Source of the DNA: an uncultured Phocaeicola sp.
GTDB taxonomy: Bacteria > Bacteroidota > Bacteroidia > Bacteroidales > Bacteroidaceae
Length of the DNA: 56,606 nucleotides
Assembly: GCA_948956705.1 (NCBI GenBank)
Contig: CARCZS010000019.1
Coordinates: 1-56,606, forward strand
Direction of reading: 5' to 3'
Of this stretch, positions 54,865 through 56,606 are shown in pieces. The position numbers were made by a program, and so were the translations under genes. Each line of letters begins with the position of its first letter. The stretch's first letter is position 1. The notes under the pieces are model-generated. The model was not told the origin of the DNA. It was given only the letters and a program-made list of their open reading frames with translations, and did no database searches.

Positions 54865-54931
54865 TGTTTTTCATAGTATTAGATTTAAGGTTAACAAAAG
54901 ATTGGCTGTCTGGGATAGATAGCCTTTTTTT
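54865..54931 (+). ncRNA. Small RNA 2 with the same core as small RNA 1
   Basis: About 67 bases, ending with GGCTGTC (54904-54910) paired to GATAGCC (54918-54924) and seven T. The 35-base core is identical to that at 42905-42939, whereas terminator arms and flanks differ, so the core is under selection or was recently copied without flanks. It lies between the SGNH esterase and the end of a second SusD-like gene. Positions 54644-54829 and 54932-55116 show no gene. Confidence 0.82.
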
Positions 54932-55116
54932 ATGCTTTAAAACAGGAGAATTTCTTCATAAAAATTCAATATCCCAACAATAACATTCTTCAAATGCCAC
55001 CCAACCAAACACAACAAAAGTGAATAAGAAAAAGCAATACGTATATCTATCCATCGAGGCAATTTATGAATTACCTAGTCTTAACTAACGTTTATCCTAT
55101 ATATTTTTTGATTTAT

Positions 55117-55153
55117 TTCAATAAAAGAAGACACTCTCATCACTGAGAATGTC
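55117..55153 (-). terminator. Terminator after the second SusD-like gene
   Basis: GACACTCTCA (55130-55139) pairs with TGAGAATGTC (55144-55153) with one mismatch; TTCTTTTATT follows on the minus strand. Confidence 0.75.
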
Positions 55154-55199
55154 CCCTATATTTAAACGAAACTTTAAAGAGAATTATATACTTCAAATC

Positions 55200-56606
55200 T
55201 TATCTTCTATTCCACCATACTCGTTGCTCACGGCTATCATCACCATTCAAATCTGCTTTCACGGCAGCTTCATAATTTTCAAGATTACCTTGATAAATTT
55301 CGCTATCAAATTGATGGCGATAAGGGATGTGATCAATCGTTGTACAAACCGGACCGACTTCTAGTTTCGGAATATCAAAACGACGCCAGTCAGACCATGC
55401 CTCAAAACCATCAGCCATGAAGCCACTGATCCAGCGCTGAAGAGCAATTTTATTAATTTTATCAGCATCAGTACCCGTATAAGCAACTGCTTCCTGTACC
55501 AAATATTCATCAACACCTTCGGCTCCCCATTGTTCAAATGATGCCTTCACACCGGCTGCATAAAGTTGGGCAGGATCAGCCTGAATCCAGCCACGTTGAG
55601 CAGCTTCAGCCTCGATAAGTAGCATACGAGAAGCAGTAATAATAGGGAAAGTAGAGGTTACCTGTGTAAGCGAAGGATTATAAAAACAGCAGACTTTATT
55701 CCACGTGTTCACATCTGCAGACTCAATACCCAAAGGCATACCTTGGTATTTATCAAAATTCTTCAGGTCTTCATCTGTCACGCCTGTCTCTGCCTGTGTC
55801 TTGCCAAAAGGAATCAGCGAACAAGTAGAGAACAGACGGTTGTCCTTCAATTCCTTCAACTGATCTACATAATACTTATTAGGAACAAAATTATAATTAT
55901 AGTTTACGCCATTATAATATAAATATCCCACAGTATTGGCCTCAAAAGTATAATTCAAATTATAGGCATTTTCTTCAATACCGCCATCAGCGTAAGCTTG
56001 AGCAAAACGCGAGCGTCCTTCGGCAGGATCCACATCTGCCAGTTTTATAGCAAGCATCATACGGGTAGAAGCATTCAGTTTCTTCCATGCACGAATGTCA
56101 CCATCGAACAGGATGTCGGCTGTGCTCAACGAGCCACTTTCATTAAACTGATTATACGCTTCCCTCAAATCGGCATCTAACTTAGCATAAATAGTTTCCT
56201 GTGAATCAAATACCGGAGTAAAATTTTCCTCACCTGCCTGAAATGCTTCTGTGTAAGGAAGTGGCCCTAGAGCATCTGTAAGGTGCATATAGATGAATCC
56301 CATCAATGTACGTGCAACCGCAATCTGATTGGCATTATCACCAAACTGCACAATGGCAGGTTTACCTTTTTCAGTCTCATCACTATTAAAGTCAATAATC
56401 TTCTGGCAGTTCTTCAACGGATAAAGATAATAAGAACTTGTACTCATAGTAGGTCCGCCAAACGCACCATACTGATTATTATTTTTCTCGGACATATACC
56501 CCGGATACATTTGCGTCCACGGGTAATAATAATTTGAGTTCATAGAGAAGTATTACCCCAGTTCGGGATAAGATTTTGTTCATAAAAAGTTGGTAGTCTC
56601 ATAAAT
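55200..56606 (-). pseudogene. SusD/RagB-like gene, 3' part, with a reading-frame break near 56543
   Basis: A 447-codon frame from ATG 56543 to 55200 has SusD-like features (RTLMGFIYMHLTDALGPLPY, ALQRWISGFMADGFEAWSDWRR near the C-terminus) of the SusD-like_2 group, but lacks signal peptide, lipobox and the first 60 or more residues. Upstream, another frame reads TFYEQNLIPNWGNTSL and stops exactly at this ATG (CTATGA); one added A (CTAATG) would join both frames. So the gene probably extends beyond the window and carries a one-base frameshift, or a recombination break. If it is an artefact of sequencing, it would be an intact SusD. Confidence 0.65.

Noticed and set aside
54777..54983. 68-codon plus-strand ORF over small RNA 2
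   Set aside because: It overlaps promoter, core and terminator of the RNA, and its sequence is not kept in copy 1 outside the core.
1..56606. tRNA, rRNA genes, insertion sequences, integrases or prophage
   Set aside because: None seen on either strand; the only mobile-type signals are short repeats and gene fragments.

Overview
The window comes from a gut Bacteroidales chromosome, most likely Bacteroides or Phocaeicola; the species cannot be fixed from the sequence alone. The signs are many promoters of the Bacteroidetes type (TTTG, about 19 bases, TAnnTTTG), weak or absent Shine-Dalgarno sequences, SusC/SusD pairs, an ECF sigma/FecR pair, a BtuG-type lipoprotein and a cobalamin riboswitch.

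Left part (1-12256). It opens inside an aromatic amino acid operon: pheA (5' end missing), an aminotransferase, a DAHP synthase-chorismate mutase fusion, and tyrA. A secreted alpha/beta hydrolase lies on the other strand, followed by a possible 57-residue ORF. Next is a B12 uptake locus: cobalamin riboswitch, btuB, btuG, a fragment of an AlbA/RecG-like regulator, and btuF-btuC-btuD. The tail end at 12257-12846 carries a 22-bp-period array of palindromes and a long hairpin.

Middle (12847-31342). On the minus strand is a threonine operon: promoter, a 31-codon leader with 12 Thr codons, a likely attenuator, thrA (aspartokinase-homoserine dehydrogenase), a phosphoglycerate-mutase-like gene in the place of homoserine kinase, and thrC. 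On the plus strand follow radA, a DUF1847 gene, a COG2509-like FAD oxidoreductase with an in-frame non-coding-type repeat insert, a LuxR-type regulator and a TonB-dependent receptor. Then come metA (with Glu111, so probably acetyl-CoA dependent), a U32 peptidase and a zinc-ribbon membrane protein on the minus strand, and a GH109-like oxidoreductase-fold enzyme on the plus strand.

Next (31421-42718). A small frameshifted gene, a nitroreductase, a heavy-metal RND efflux system (TolC-like, CusA/CzcA-like, His-rich CusB/CzcB-like) with a His/Cys-rich membrane protein upstream, an M13 metallopeptidase and an ABC-F protein.

Right part (42719-56606). This is a polysaccharide utilization locus on the minus strand: ECF sigma, FecR anti-sigma, SusC with STN domain, SusD and a beta-propeller glycosidase-like lipoprotein. 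Upstream are two SGNH-type esterases, one fused to a truncated pectin methylesterase and then to the decayed remains of a polysaccharide deacetylase. Two short RNAs with an identical 5' core flank this locus, a third candidate RNA lies antisense between susC and fecR, and the window ends in a second SusD-like gene with a broken reading frame.

The most interesting signals are the Thr/Met-rich threonine leader, the paired small RNAs whose core is complementary to local start-codon regions, the 22-bp palindromic array, the coding-region repeat insert, and the deletion-chimera of pectin/deacetylase genes.
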